Shown here: one piece after another, positions 25,146 through 37,700 of the stretch
Position numbering within the stretch: position 1 is the first letter of the stretch
Layout: the number at the start of each line of letters is the position of its first letter
From: Vigna angularis
Taxonomy: Eukaryota; Streptophyta; Magnoliopsida; Fabales; Fabaceae
Assembly (NCBI RefSeq): GCF_016808095.1
Contig: NC_068980.1
Location: forward strand, 1,550,001-1,614,000
Length of the DNA: 64,000 nucleotides
Direction of reading: 5' to 3'
Made by a program: the position numbers and the translations under genes
Notes under the pieces: model-generated
Seen by the model: the letters and a program-made list of their open reading frames with translations, nothing else
Told to the model about the DNA's origin: nothing
Databases searched by the model: none

Positions 25146-25530
25146 GCCAAGGAACCTCACTGTGTCCACAGTTCCGGTCACGCATACCGGAACCTTCTAT
25201 AGTATCGGTTAAAAAAAAAAAATTATAGTATGCGGTTTTTGCCACATTTTGGGAGTAAGAAACATTCAATTGGAAAGGATCTCTTGCTATGTGAGTAAGT
25301 GTAGTTTTGACCTGTTTTTGGTGTGAGATGTGTTATGTATGTTGATCTAGAATTGTCTCTTTGTGTGTGGTGGGAGTTGTCCTAATGAGCTCTTTAAACG
25401 GTGGGAACTGTCCAGATAAGTTTGCTATATGAGTTGTGGTATGGCAACTCTACCTAAGAGTTAGAGGACAAGATGAGAGAGACGTATATCAACTTGTTTT
25501 GGGTAAGCCTAATTTTCGAGGACGAAAATT

Positions 25531-25546
25531 TTGTTGTTGGGGAGAA
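25531..25546 (+). promoter_or_regulatory. Polypurine tract of element A
   Basis: TTGTTGTTGGGGAGAA directly precedes the 3' LTR start TGTAAGG, preceded by a coding relic of the pol end (aattttcgaggacgaaaatt) that is a hallmark of plant Ty3/gypsy elements. It primes plus-strand synthesis. Confidence 0.8.
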
Positions 25547-25745
25547 TGTAAGGACCATGCATATTTAAAAAAAAAAGAAGAAGAAAGTGGTGGGGCAAAG
25601 GGAGGCACGTTCCTGGAAGAAAAAGGAGGGGCGGCTGCATTTTTGGAAGTGGATCTCTCCACCATTGCTGAACGTGCTCCAAGCACCACTAGGAAGCCTC
25701 CATCAGCATTATCTTCTATTGGGCAGCAGACATGGTGGTGGGTAT
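25547..25745 (+). repeat. 3' LTR of element A, first part
   Basis: The first 199 bp of the LTR (TGTAAGGACC...) end at GGTAT, where element B has inserted. The LTR resumes at 34030 after the second GGTAT copy. Differs from 19776-19975 by poly-A length and one C/T change. Confidence 0.93.
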
Positions 25746-28378
25746 TGTAACATCCCGATTATATAATAATCAATATTATATAATAATGGACATTATCATT
25801 CAAATATAGAGAACAGTCGGAGTATGACGTGTAATTAAATGTGAAATTACAGTCATCCAGAAATAAAAGAAACTGAAAATTTAAACTTGAACATTTGAAA
25901 GGATTAAACACTACGAGTGTTTAATCAAGAAATTCTAAGAAGACTATCCTGCAATATCAGCAACCTCTAACTCTTGCTCCAAGGGAATCTCTTCGACAAC
26001 GTCTGCTCCCATCCAAGTGGATGATCATCGCCAAAGAAACATACCCAAACAGCACATAACAAAAACAATGCAAGGGTGAGCTGGATATAAAAGCATGTTA
26101 TACATATAACATAGGTATTTCATATAATCATACTTAGATTTGTATAAGAGAACAATTAGAGCATACTCATTAAACCACAATTCACCTACTTACACGACAT
26201 GCAAAAGTCATTCAAACATGGTAGACTAACATTACAATACTTGTTACTTTATACCCCGACTTGTTACTTTATAGACCGACTCGTTACTTCATAGACAGAC
26301 TCGTCCGGACTAGAATGTATGTAGAGCTGGGGCGGGTTGTGCACTTGTGATGGCCTCTACTGCTTTGCAAAGCCATTGCCGAGGGGTTTCACCCGACCAT
26401 ACACAAGGTTAGTCCGTTACCGCGGAATAGACCTCCAGTGATAGCGCCTACCCTGGGACCTCCCTCTACTCCCACCACACGCGTCAATCCTCTCTAAGTG
26501 AGAATGAAAGACCGTTGGAGTGTAGGGATAACCCCCCATATGGAAGCCTCTTACATTCATTCAATACACCAACTGATCCCACCGAGAGATCTAAATTTCC
26601 GATTCAATCCGACCATTTTAAATCTCATGATATTTCTTTTGGATCAACAATGTACATCATAAACCACTTATAACCATACTCTTTCAACCAATCTTGATTA
26701 CATGAACATGCATTTATAAATTGCAACCGAAATATTTAAATAACATAACTTACTGTTACTTTGAACCTTAACCCCAATTATGAAAAATCAGATACCACCA
26801 TATTATCCCAACAATTCCAACATATCTCATACATTCACATAATTCATGTCATAGATAATATTCCAAACATTAGTACACATAATTCAATCCGAAAGCAAAG
26901 GAACTTAAAATTCAACATATTTGTAAAATACTATTTGGAAGATCACTATTCACTTAACCCATTCTGGAACGAACGTTACTGGACGAACGTCGTTTTCTAA
27001 GCATTTAAACCGAACCCTAATTTGGACGTACGTCAAATCCGTACACCAGGACGAACACAATTTAACCGAACGTCACAAAATAGTTTTGGACGAACGCTAT
27101 AGGACGAACGCTCAACAACAGGCCTAACTGGACGAACGCTACGGGACGAACGCTTAACAACAAGCAGAACACTTCTCTGGACGAACGCTGTGGGACGAGC
27201 GCTATAGAACAGGCCGAACGCTCACTTCAATACTTAAGAACGAACGCTCACCACCAGAATCAAATAAAGGTCGAACGATATACTCATATTTGAAGGACAA
27301 ACACTATACTCATATTGGGAGGACGAACGCTTAAGATTCACACTTAACACTATCAAGTTAAGAACGAACGCTTATACTTTCTACTAAGACCGAACGCTCA
27401 GGATAGCATACCGAATCAGGGACGAACACTTACAATCTCTAATCTACTAAGACCGAACGCCATAAATTTCATCTGATTAAGGACGAACACCTAACATTAC
27501 TAATTCACTGGGTATTGATTGGACGAACGTCTAGTGTATTTCTAACTTTACTTAAGGACGAACGCTCAACAACTTGGACGAACGCTCCACTAGCGAACGC
27601 TCACTGGGAAGGACGAACGCTCACTGGGACGAACGCTCGCTGGGAAGGACGAACGCTCACTCAAATGTAGAACGAACGCTAATCTCAAACGAACGCGAAC
27701 GATCGTCAACTGAAAACCGAACGCTCAGCGTATTAAAAACCGGACGTTCAGACTTTGGCTATATTGGACGAACGGTCAGAAAATACCGAACGTTCACAAA
27801 TTGGCTAAGCCATTTTGGGACGAACGTCCAATTTGAAACCAAATTGGACGAACGGTTCTGCAGAATTTCTGCAGAATTGCAGATTTCCAGAAACATCAAA
27901 TTCAACCCTTTCTTCCCAGATTTTACCCAGATTTGTATCATACAAAGCATATACAATCAATCAAACAAAAGATCTAGCTCCCCTTACCTGGTTTTCTCCA
28001 AGCACTATGTCCAGCACCCGCAATCCCATATCCCGGACTAGCACCTTCACCTCTTCCAGCTTCTTCCATCACCATAACCACCCCCTTTTGCTCCATCTCC
28101 GCCAAACCGGCCACCGCGCCACTGAACCAGCCACCGCGACCCAACCTCCGATCCTCCTCTCAGCTCTTCTAAAATCGGTACTGCTTCCCATGGTGTTCTT
28201 TGGACGGCTGGAAAATGGAGGAAGGAAGGCTCCCTTCCTCTGGCTGCTTTCTCGCTCCCTCTCCCATGCCAAAATGAAGACACCCACTTTTCTCAGCTTC
28301 CTCCCTGCCCCTTCAATAATGCAGCCCAAATAGATGAAAAAGTGGTGCCCACCATGCCCAAAATTCACGGGTCTTACA
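25746..28378 (-). repeat. 3' LTR of element B (left repeat, 2633 bp)
   Basis: Identical in length and almost in sequence to 31392-34024 (offset 5646). Contains a dense array of GGACGAACGCTC-type motifs at about 26967-27860. Conserved open frames in the array (for example 27574-28041) are by-products of the repeat, not accepted as genes. Confidence 0.93.
26967..27860. repeat. Dispersed GGACGAACGCTC motif array in element B LTR
   Basis: Dozens of short copies of (G)GACGAACGCT(CA) or close variants occur at irregular spacing over about 900 bp, mostly in one orientation, with a denser core at 27560-27680. The same array occurs at 32613-33506 in the other LTR, and the reverse-complement motif recurs in element A's LTRs. 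Confidence 0.88.
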
Positions 28379-28609
28379 TTCTCCCCAACAACAAAAATTT
28401 TTGTCTTCGAAAATTAAGCTTATCGGAACAATCCTAGGTAGGTTTCTCCCATATTATCCTTTAACTTCGAGATAGAGTTGCCTTTATACCATCCCAGATG
28501 ACCTTGACTCACTTGACAGTTCGTCCTCAATCCTTACTTGTTGCACTTGAACTGACAAATCCTTTCTGGCTTGCATACTCTCAACCTCCAACACTGACCT
28601 TAGGTGATC

Positions 28610-28908
28610 TTCATGTCCCTCTCAAGTCTTAGAATAGACCAGTATGCCATCTATAAATACTACCACAAACTTGTCCAAGAAGGGTCTAAAATTTCAATTC
28701 ATATAGTCCATGAAAATGGCTGGAGCATTAGTTACGCCAAACGACATAACCACATACTCGTAGTGACCATATCTAGACCTGAACGCCGTCTACTGCACAT
28801 CATCCGCTTTCACTTAAGATGTGATGATAGCCAAACTTCAGATCAATCTTAGAGAATACTGTAGCTCCGTGTAGTTTATCCATCAAATCATCTATTCTCA
28901 GCAACGGA
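28610..28908 (-). pseudogene. Reverse-transcriptase relic of element B
   Basis: Reading the minus strand from 28908, fragments of a Ty3/gypsy reverse transcriptase are visible ([20 protein letters not shown], then DLKFGYHHI), followed by a stop and frameshifts. The rest of the interior (28909-31370) has no frame above noise on the minus strand and is probably decayed gag-pol. Confidence 0.65.
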
Positions 28909-31375
28909 TACTTACTCTTGATCGTCTGTTAACATAACCTTACCTCTAGATTGCCACTATAACTCAAGACCACAACTCAAATAGTCTCCTTCGCCCATTG
29001 ACCCACTCTTCTCATTCCAAAGCCACTAACACTTTCTCACTTTAAAGTTGACCCTGTAGCTTGCAACCCAAAAGCTCACTTATCTTCCCTGCCTGACACA
29101 TGTTTCTTTCACACCTAAACTCACTTCTGACTCTTGAAGATTACCAAACACCCCCGACTCATGCTCATATAACAACACCAATACTGTTTCAAAGAACTCG
29201 TCCCTCACAACCACAAATCCACAATTTTGAAAGTTCTTCATGCATACCTGTTACTGACAATAACATGCTCACCATCATCCGCTGCGCTACTCTGATACTT
29301 ATACTTCCTTACTCACCAATTTACTTAAAAGAACACTTCCTTCATGACAACTGTAACCAGCAAAAGATCACCCTCGAAGAACCTGTTTCAGGACTTCTAT
29401 ATAACCTTACAAAACCTTGAAAACTCTTCCCTTGCATAATAGCTTTGTCATTCCATTTCCTCAACACTGTTTTCTTCTCCACAAAGCGACCATGCCCAAA
29501 ATCACTCCTGATTTAAAACTTATACTAGACTATACCAACATGTCCTCTATTTCTCTTCTGCGATTCTTCAACCTTGTAGTTCTCCCTATGATTATACTGA
29601 GTCCAAAATATTATTGCTCTAACTCAACATCCATTTCCCTCTTGCACTACACGGCTTAAACATGAATCACCCAAAAATTTCGGACACTGGTGTTGCCTAA
29701 GACCTCACTCCAAAGTGAATTCTACTTTTCCAAGTTATAAAATCCCATACTTGTTGCAGAAAACCAACCAAAACCCTTACACCAGAAAAAATGTATCTTC
29801 TCTTTTTCACATATTCATCACTCATAATTCTTCTTGCACTCACCCCGTCCAGATTAACTTAAAACCTTCTTCTTCAAGAATTGCCCTCTTCAACTCAGAA
29901 TCGTCAAAATACAAACCCTATCTTTAATCCTCCAAACTTCAAGATACTCTTAACCAACACCACTAATCTTCTGACCTTATCTGAACTTATCAACTCACTG
30001 CCTTTTGCAATCCATCATTCAACATCCACTTCTCTCTTGATCAAACTCAGCCGAACACTGAACATCACCATAAAACCATACCCAAAGAAAATTAACTTTA
30101 TCACCACATGCAACTTCATAACTCTAAACATCTCAACCAACCCAAACTCTTCTGATCATTCTCGATACCCTCTTTAGCAACTTATACTACAACCATCCTT
30201 TATCATCTATTCTAAAACCTTTCTCCATCCACTGTGCTCTTAATTCTCTGACCTTATACTTTCTTACCAAACTGACATTCTGACGTATTCCTTCCCTCAC
30301 AATTTGAAATCTCTCATCTCAGCCAATGATCAAACATTTATTCTATACGAACCACTAATCTTGAAACATTCTTCTGAACTTGACTATGCATTCTCCAATA
30401 GCAATTAATGCTTAACCACTCCATTTGGTTATTCAACTCACAGTCCTATAATACTCCAATCCTCCTCACACACTTTAGGTTCCCTCAACTTGGAGATCCG
30501 ACTTCTATTACACCCTCTTTAAATCCGTTCTATGTTTTACACATTGTTCCTCAAACCCTTCTTCTTCTATTTCCTATCAAAATAACGATTTCCCGTGGTC
30601 CACTTATTTCTTTCTTAACTTAAGCTTCAAACCATCTATCACTTCTCTTATTCAGATTCCAACCATCACTGATATATTGGTCCATGTTACAAATCTCACC
30701 CAATGCTACTCCGTCGCTCACCAACACTTCCCTTTCTTCTAACCTCTGACGTTACTGATACACTGAACTAAATTGATCTCTCAAACTTTGTCACACCCGT
30801 GCTTACCCAAAGCTCATCTTATTATAACCTTTAAACCCAACTCTTCTTGTGGAATACACGGTATCTGACCTTCTGACTTTGTTTTCTTGAAATTTTCTTC
30901 ATCCATAACATTACTTCTAAACTCCAATATCTTACCTCGACCTCCGAAGCTTAACTTTTAGTCTCCAATCTCCTATCTTCAAGGCAAGAATTTGTCTCAA
31001 AGGCTTAACCCAATTCCAATAAAGGTATACAACTCAAGTTATCCTCGAATATGCATTCCAATACTACTATAGAGCACATAACGCTACCACAAAACAAGAA
31101 CAAGACAGGAATTTCTAAGGGAAACAACACTGAAACTCTAACTCTTTCTTACCTCAAACCTTAATAATTAAGAAAGGAAAATCATCTACGGTAAAAGTCA
31201 TGAGTGTGCACCCCCATTACTCTTATCAAGACGTTTTCTGTTCTCAAAACTTCTAGTTAGATACACACATTACTATATAGACTTGAAAGAAATGGTAAAT
31301 CATACCATCTACACTCAAGTCTTCACAGAGAAGACACGGTAAACCCACAACACAAGGTCATCCTAAGGACGAACT
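28909..31375 (-). other. Decayed interior of element B
   Basis: Unusually pyrimidine-rich on the plus strand (purine-rich on the element's own strand). Several plus-strand frames of 70-106 codons are Ser/Leu/Pro-rich shadows. No recognisable domain. Confidence 0.5.
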
Positions 31376-31387
31376 GCTCTGATACCA
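31376..31387 (-). promoter_or_regulatory. Primer-binding site of element B
   Basis: Plus strand reads GCTCTGATACCA, i.e. TGGTATCAGAGC on the minus strand, four bases from the LTR at 31392. It fixes the element's orientation as minus and uses the same initiator-Met tRNA primer as element A. Confidence 0.92.
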
Positions 31388-31391
31388 TTAA

Positions 31392-34024
31392 TGTAACATC
31401 CCGATTATATAATAATCAATATTATATAATAATGGACATTATCATTCAAATATAGAGAACAGTCGGAGTATGACGTGTAATTAAATGTGAAATTACAGTC
31501 ATCCAGAAATAAAAGAAACTGAAAATTTAAACTTGAACATTTGAAAGGATTAAACACTACGAGTGTTTAATCAAGAAATTCTAAGAAGACTATCCTGCAA
31601 TATCAGCAACCTCTAACTCTTGCTCCAAGGGAATCTCTTCGACAACGTCTGCTCCCATCCAAGTGGATGATCATAGCCAAAGAAACATACCCAAACAGCA
31701 CATAACAAAAACAATGCAAGGGTGAGCTGGATATAAAAGCATGTTATACATATAACATAGGTATTTCATATAATCATACTTAGATTTGTATAAGAGAACA
31801 ATTAGAGCATACTCATTAAACCACAATTCACCTACTTACACGACATGCAAAAGTCATTCAAACATGGTAGACTAACATTACAATACTTGTTACTTTATAC
31901 CCCGACTTGTTACTTTATAGACCGACTCGTTACTTCATAGACAGACTCGTCCGGACTAGAATGTATGTAGAGCTGGGGCGGGTTGTGCACTTGTGATGGC
32001 CTCTACTGCTTTGCAAAGCCATTGCCGAGGGGTTTCACCCGACCATACACAAGGTTAGTCCGTTACCGCGGAATAGACCTCCAGTGATAGCGCCTACCCT
32101 GGGACCTCCCTCTACTCCCACCACACGCGCCAATCCTCTCTAAGTGAGAATGAAAGACCGTTGGAGTGTAGGGATAACCCCCAATATGGAAGCCTCTTAC
32201 ATTCATTCAATACACCAACTGATCCCACCGAGAGATCTAAATTTCCGATTCAATCCGACCATTTTAAATCTCATGATATTTCTTTTGGATCAACAATGTA
32301 CATCATAAACCACTTATAACCATACTCTTTCAACCAATCTTGATTACATGAACATGCATTCATAAATTGCAACCGAAATATTTAAATAACATAACTTACT
32401 GTTACTTTGAACCTTAACCCCAATTATGAAAAATCAGATACCACCATATTATCCCAACAATTCCAACATATCTCATACATTCACATAATTCATGTCATAG
32501 ATAATATTCCAAACATTAGTACACATAATTCAATCCGAAAGCAAAGGAACTTAAAATTCAACATATTTGTAAAATACTATTTGGAAGATCACTATTCACT
32601 TAACCCATTCTGGAACGAACGTTACTGGACGAACGTCGTTTTCTAAGCATTTAAACCGAACCCTAATTTGGACGTACGTCAAATCCGTACACCAGGACGA
32701 ACACAATTTAACCGAACGTCACAAAATAGTTTTGGACGAACGCTATAGGACGAACGCTCAACAACAGGCCTAACTGGACGAACGCTACGGGACGAACGCT
32801 TAACAACAAGCAGAACACTTCTCTGGACGAACGCTGTGGGACGAGCGCTATAGAACAGGCCGAACGCTCACTTCAATACTTAAGAACGAACGCTCACCAC
32901 CAGAATCAAATAAAGGTCGAACGATATACTCATATTTGAAGGACAAACACTATACTCATATTGGGAGGACGAACGCTTAAGATTCACACTTAACACTATC
33001 AAGTTAAGAACGAACGCTTATACTTTCTACTAAGACCGAACGCTCAGGATAGCATACCGAATCAGGGACGAACACTTACAATCTCTAATCTACTAAGACC
33101 GAACGCCATAAATTTCATCTGATTAAGGACGAACACCTAACATTACTAATTCACTGGGTATTGATTGGACGAACGTCTAGTGTATTTCTAACTTTACTTA
33201 AGGACGAACGCTCAACAACTTGGACGAACGCTCCACTAGCGAACGCTCACTGGGAAGGACGAACGCTCACTGGGACGAACGCTCGCTGGGAAGGACGAAC
33301 GCTCACTCAAATGTAGAACGAACGCTAATCTCAAACGAACGCGAACGATCGTCAACTGAAAACCGAACGCTCAGCGTATTAAAAACCGGACGTTCAGACT
33401 TTGGCTATATTGGACGAACGGTCAGAAAATACCGAACGTTCACAAATTGGCTAAGCCATTTTGGGACGAACGTCCAATTTGAAACCAAATTGGACGAACG
33501 GTTCTGCAGAATTTCTGCAGAATTGCAGATTTCCAGAAACATCAAATTCAACCCTTTCTTCCCAGATTTTACCCAGATTTGTATCATACAAAGCATATAC
33601 AATCAATCAAACAAAAGATCTAGCTCCCCTTACCTGGTTTTCTCCAAGCACTATGTCCAGCACCCGCAATCCCATATCCCGGACTAGCACCTTCACCTCT
33701 TCCAGCTTCTTCCATCACCATAACCACCCCCTTTTGCTCCATCTCCGCCAAACCGGCCACCGCGCCACTGAACCAGCCACCGCGACCCAACCTCCGATCC
33801 TCCTCTCAGCTCTTCTAAAATCGGTACTGCTTCCCATGGTGTTCTTTGGACGGCTGGAAAATGGAGGAAGGAAGGCTCCCTTCCTCTGGCTGCTTTCTCG
33901 CTCCCTCTCCCATGCCAAAATGAAGACACCCACTTTTCTCAGCTTCCTCCCTGCCCCTTCAATAATGCAGCCCAAATAGATGAAAAAGTGGTGCCCACCA
34001 TGCCCAAAATTCACGGGTCTTACA
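31392..34024 (-). repeat. 5' LTR of element B (right repeat, 2633 bp)
   Basis: Partner of 25746-28378. It includes the motif array at 32613-33506. Differences noticed between the two copies are few single-base changes, for example catcgcc versus catagcc and cgcgtcaa versus cgcgccaa. Confidence 0.93.
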
Positions 34025-34029
34025 GGTAT

Positions 34030-36143
34030 TCCCACTTTGAAAGTGCTCCAAGCACCATGAGAACACCATCATCTCCTTCCTTGGTGGACATAGCACTGAG
34101 CAGTGGCTGTGAGAAGCAACGTGTCTTTCTTCTTAAAAAGGGAAATCAGGGAGTGAAGGAGGTTGGATGCTGCATCTGGAGAAGAGAGTAAGCTTGCTGC
34201 AGACTTGGGAGAAGTGAGGTAGAGGTCGTCCGACGTTGCAGCTGCAAGCTTGAGGCAGGTAGATTCAAGTGAAGTGTTGGGTGTTACATCCAGAGGTGAG
34301 GCAGAGAACGTCCAGAGCTTTACTGCATTCAAGATTGCTAGGAGGTCTTCAAGAGGTAAGGGGAGTTGGATTTTCTGGATGTTGATAGTGGTTGCATGAG
34401 TAGGATGCTGGAAAATTGTGGTTGTATGTATGGTTGGATTGAAATTGATGTGTTGATCCATGTATGTAATCTTGTATGCTTTGGAATTGAAGGAAATTGG
34501 AATTTCATAGCTTTTTAGTCATTTGGAGAGGAAGTGAGGTAGTAATTTTGAGCATTTGGGGTCTAGAGTGTTATTGAGCCTTTGGAACAGTTTCACCCAC
34601 TGTATTATGACTTGTTAGAATCATCAAATTGATCAAAATAGGTGTAAAGTGGTAGAATTGGATTTTGAGTATCAAAGTTATGAAAATTGGTGTTTATGGT
34701 TAAATTTGAGTATGAATCCTTTAAGAATTGAATAAGGAACGGTTATAATCAATTAGGTAAGTCCAATATAGTATAAAACATGAATTAAGGGTGTTAGAAG
34801 TTAATTAGAAAGGGTTGGAAATGGTAAGAGAGGTTATGACCTCAAATCTGCAGAATTCTGCAGAATTCTGCATTCTGCATCTGTCGCGCACAGCATGTCG
34901 CGCTCGAGCGCGAGAGGCTGCAGAGTGCTTTCGTCCGAGCCAAATTGGACGTTCGTCCAATTTGCTCGACTAAGCGTTCGGCCTTAAGTTTCAGTGACTG
35001 AGCGTTCGTCCATTCGTCCAAACTGAGCGTTCGTCCATTCGTCCAAACTGAGCGTTCGTCCATTCGTCCAAACTGAGCGTTCGTCCATTCGTCCAAACTG
35101 AGCGTTCGGCCTGCTTTTGTGAGTGAGCGTTCGTCCGAATAGTGTCCAGTAAATAGTGCTCGTCCAAATAGTATTTTGCAAATATGTTGAATTTTAAGTT
35201 CCTTTGCTTTTGGATTGAATTATGTACCAATGTTTGGAATATTATCTATGACATGAAATATGTGAATGTATGAAATATGTCGGATTTGTTGTGTTAATAT
35301 GGAGGTATCTGATTATTCATAATTGTGGTTAATTTTCAAAGTAACAATATGATTCATGGACGTAATTCCATGATCCTCAAGGAGAGGATACATGGTGGTG
35401 TTTTGGGGTTGTATAGAATGATTACATGGTAGCTCAGTTTTGGGGGTCATCCTGAAACTCCAATGGTCTTTCTTCTCATGTAGAGAGGATTGAACATGTG
35501 GTGAGGAGTAGCAGGAGGTCCTAGTCTTGGATGCTTCCATATGATCCAAGGTGAGTGATAACGGATTAACCTCGTGATTGTGGCCGGGCGGGAGTGCCCA
35601 AAGTTTCACCAGGCGGGAGTGCTCAAGTTCCATAAAGCCACCACGAGTGCAAGACCCGCCATAGCTCGGTAATCATTCTGGTCCGGACGAGTCGGGATAT
35701 AAAGTAATAAGTCGGGGTTTAACGTAATAAGTCTTGTGATATTGATTTACCATGTATGATTGACTTTTGTATATCACTTTAAATTGTATAACATGCTTTT
35801 TATATCTAGCTCACCCTTGCATCGTTTTTGTTATGTGCTGTTTGGGTATGTTTCTTTGACGATGATCATCCATTTGGATGGGAGTAGATGTTGTCGCGGA
35901 GTTTCCCTTGGATCAAGAGCTAGAGGTTGCGGATATTGTGGGGTAGTCTTCTTAGAATTTATTGATTGAACACTTGTAGTGTTTAATCCTTTCAACTGTT
36001 CAAGTTTAAATTTTCAGTTTCTTTTATTTATGGATGACTGTAATTTCACATTTAATTACACGTCATACTCCGACTGTTCTCTATATTTGGATGTTAACGT
36101 CTTTATTATATAATATTAATTATTATATAATTGGGATGTTACA
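34030..36143 (+). repeat. 3' LTR of element A, second part
   Basis: Continues element A's LTR after the GGTAT duplication (34025-34029) and ends TTGGGATGTTACA at 36143, followed by the GATGA target duplication. Constant offset of 14054 to 19976-22089. Carries the second 25-bp tandem array at 35000-35099. Confidence 0.93.
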
Positions 36144-36148
36144 GATGA

Positions 36149-37700
36149 CACGCACAAATTTATTCAACTAAGATTTTAAACTATTTAGAACAAATTTAAT
36201 ATTTAATAAAGTCTGTCAAACAAAATTTGGTAAGTAAATTGAAAATTTAAAATATTAGAATATATTGAATTCAAAATCATATAAACTTCAAAACGGAAAA
36301 ATTTCTTAAAAATTAATTTAAATAAAAAATATACTGAGTAAATATTTCCAATCTTTTTGCTTATCTAATAATGGCTTGTTTTAAAATATCTTTAATAGAT
36401 TACAATGATATTTGGTTAAAAGAAACGTGATTTTTCAGGAATTCTACTAAATTGAATAAAAAAACAATCAAAAAATGTAAATAGTTCAACGTTATTTTAA
36501 TATTTTCTATTTTTATATCACAATAATTTTCTTTTGACACATTAAACCAAATTGATTGGATCTAAAAAATATACTTAAAAAAGTTTGTAACTAAATAATA
36601 ATCTTTAATATACTTTTTAGTTTTATGGAATTTTCACTTTTCTATAAAATATTTTACAAATAAAATCTAAATACTAATTTTTTCTAAATTATCTAATATA
36701 AAATGTTAATTCACTAACAAAAATAAGGATTATAACTTATGATATTTTAGACTTTTTTATTACTTTTGCATGACATTTATTACAGAGACAACAAACATTA
36801 ATTTGTGAGGTTTTTTTAAAAAAAATTCTAATATTTTTCTTCACTAAATCTATGAAAAATTAATATACAATATAAAATACACTTACAAAAAAATTTAAAA
36901 TTTTGTAAATACTTTACACATCTCAAATAAGTTATAAAGTATGAAAATTTAATAAAAAAAGAAAAAAAAACACCTTAATTTTATCTTGATAACAATAACA
37001 AATAATTTGTTTGTGTTTTTTTTTTCTTTTGTTTGTCACTAATTTAGTTGGAAAATAATGTTATCTTTTGTTGCTTTTAAGGAAAGTTTGGATTAATGAT
37101 TCAATAAAATGATATTTTTACAATTTTTTTTAACAAATTTTTTATAATAGACTAGGTATCAGTGTTTTATTGGTTCGTATATTTGAAATGAATCAATTAC
37201 AAATCACTAGATAAGATATTGTAAAAAAATTGTTAAAAAAATATTTTCAAAAAAGAAATAGCAAAAACTGATTAAATCTACCTCTATAGTAAACTTGAAT
37301 GTACATGAAAAAACCAACTCTACATGAAACCTAAACATAATGAAAAAGAACAAACTAAAGATCTATCCACATAGTGTTTGTTTTGTGCTTTTAGTTAGTA
37401 TTTAAAATGTCGAACTCAACTCAAAAAGCTCTATCCAAATTTCTCATTCAATCCACAAAGCCGAACTCAACCTCAACCATTGTTTGCCCTCACCTTATCC
37501 CTTTATTAATTCATTTTTCTTTCACAGTACTACCAAAATGTTCCATTGCTATTGTAACTAACAAACTCTATCAGATAAGATCATCGCAGAAACAACCACA
37601 AACGACAAGCCCCATTCATTCTACTACGCTCAAATCCCCTGCAACCAAAATATCATCAGTTCAACAAACCACAGGACAAGAACCTTTGAAAATATCACTG
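36149..37700. other. AT-rich spacer before PnsB3
   Basis: Very AT-rich with no supported gene. Around 37110-37256 there are imperfect inverted ends (acaattttttttaacaaat and the reverse in tgtaaaaaaattgttaaaaa) that may mark a small MITE. The last 300 bp are open in frame with PnsB3 but lie upstream of the likely start and are probably 5' UTR. Confidence 0.4.

Larger units (their letters stand above)
25746..34024 (-). mobile_element. Inner Ty3/gypsy-type LTR element (element B), non-autonomous
   Basis: Two 2633-bp direct repeats (25746-28378 and 31392-34024) bound a 3013-bp interior. On the plus strand the repeats start TGTAACATCC and end GGGTCTTACA. The primer-binding site lies in reverse next to the right repeat, so the element reads on the minus strand: 5' LTR is 34024..31392, 3' LTR is 28378..25746. 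Target duplication GGTAT is exact (25741-25745 and 34025-34029). The interior has only a stop-ridden reverse-transcriptase relic. LTRs differ at about four sites that I found, so this copy is recent even though it lacks working genes. It sits inside the 3' LTR of its relative, element A, in opposite orientation. Confidence 0.93.
19776..36143 (+). mobile_element. Outer Ty3/gypsy-type LTR element (element A), split by element B
   Basis: Structure on the plus strand: 5' LTR 19776-22089, primer-binding site 22094-22105, gag relic, antisense WOX-like gene, polypurine tract ending 25546, 3' LTR 25547-25745 resuming at 34030 and ending 36143. Both LTRs begin TGTAAGG and end GATGTTACA. The 5-bp sequence GATGA flanks the element on both sides (19771-19775 and 36144-36148), so this is one insertion event. 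LTRs are 2314 and 2313 bp and nearly identical (I noticed two substitutions and a poly-A length change), so it is very young. No intact gag or pol is present; it must have moved using proteins from another element. It separates tRNase Z from PnsB3. Confidence 0.93.

Noticed and set aside
27574..28041. 155-codon frame (and the identical one at 33220-33687) rich in Asp-Glu-Arg-Ser and Arg-Thr-Asn
   Set aside because: It is read straight through the GGACGAACGCTC motif array of the LTR; the amino acid pattern is just the repeat translated.
28604..30623. Plus-strand frames of 70-106 codons in the interior of element B
   Set aside because: They are reverse shadows of decayed purine-rich gag-pol sequence; the recognisable relic is on the minus strand.
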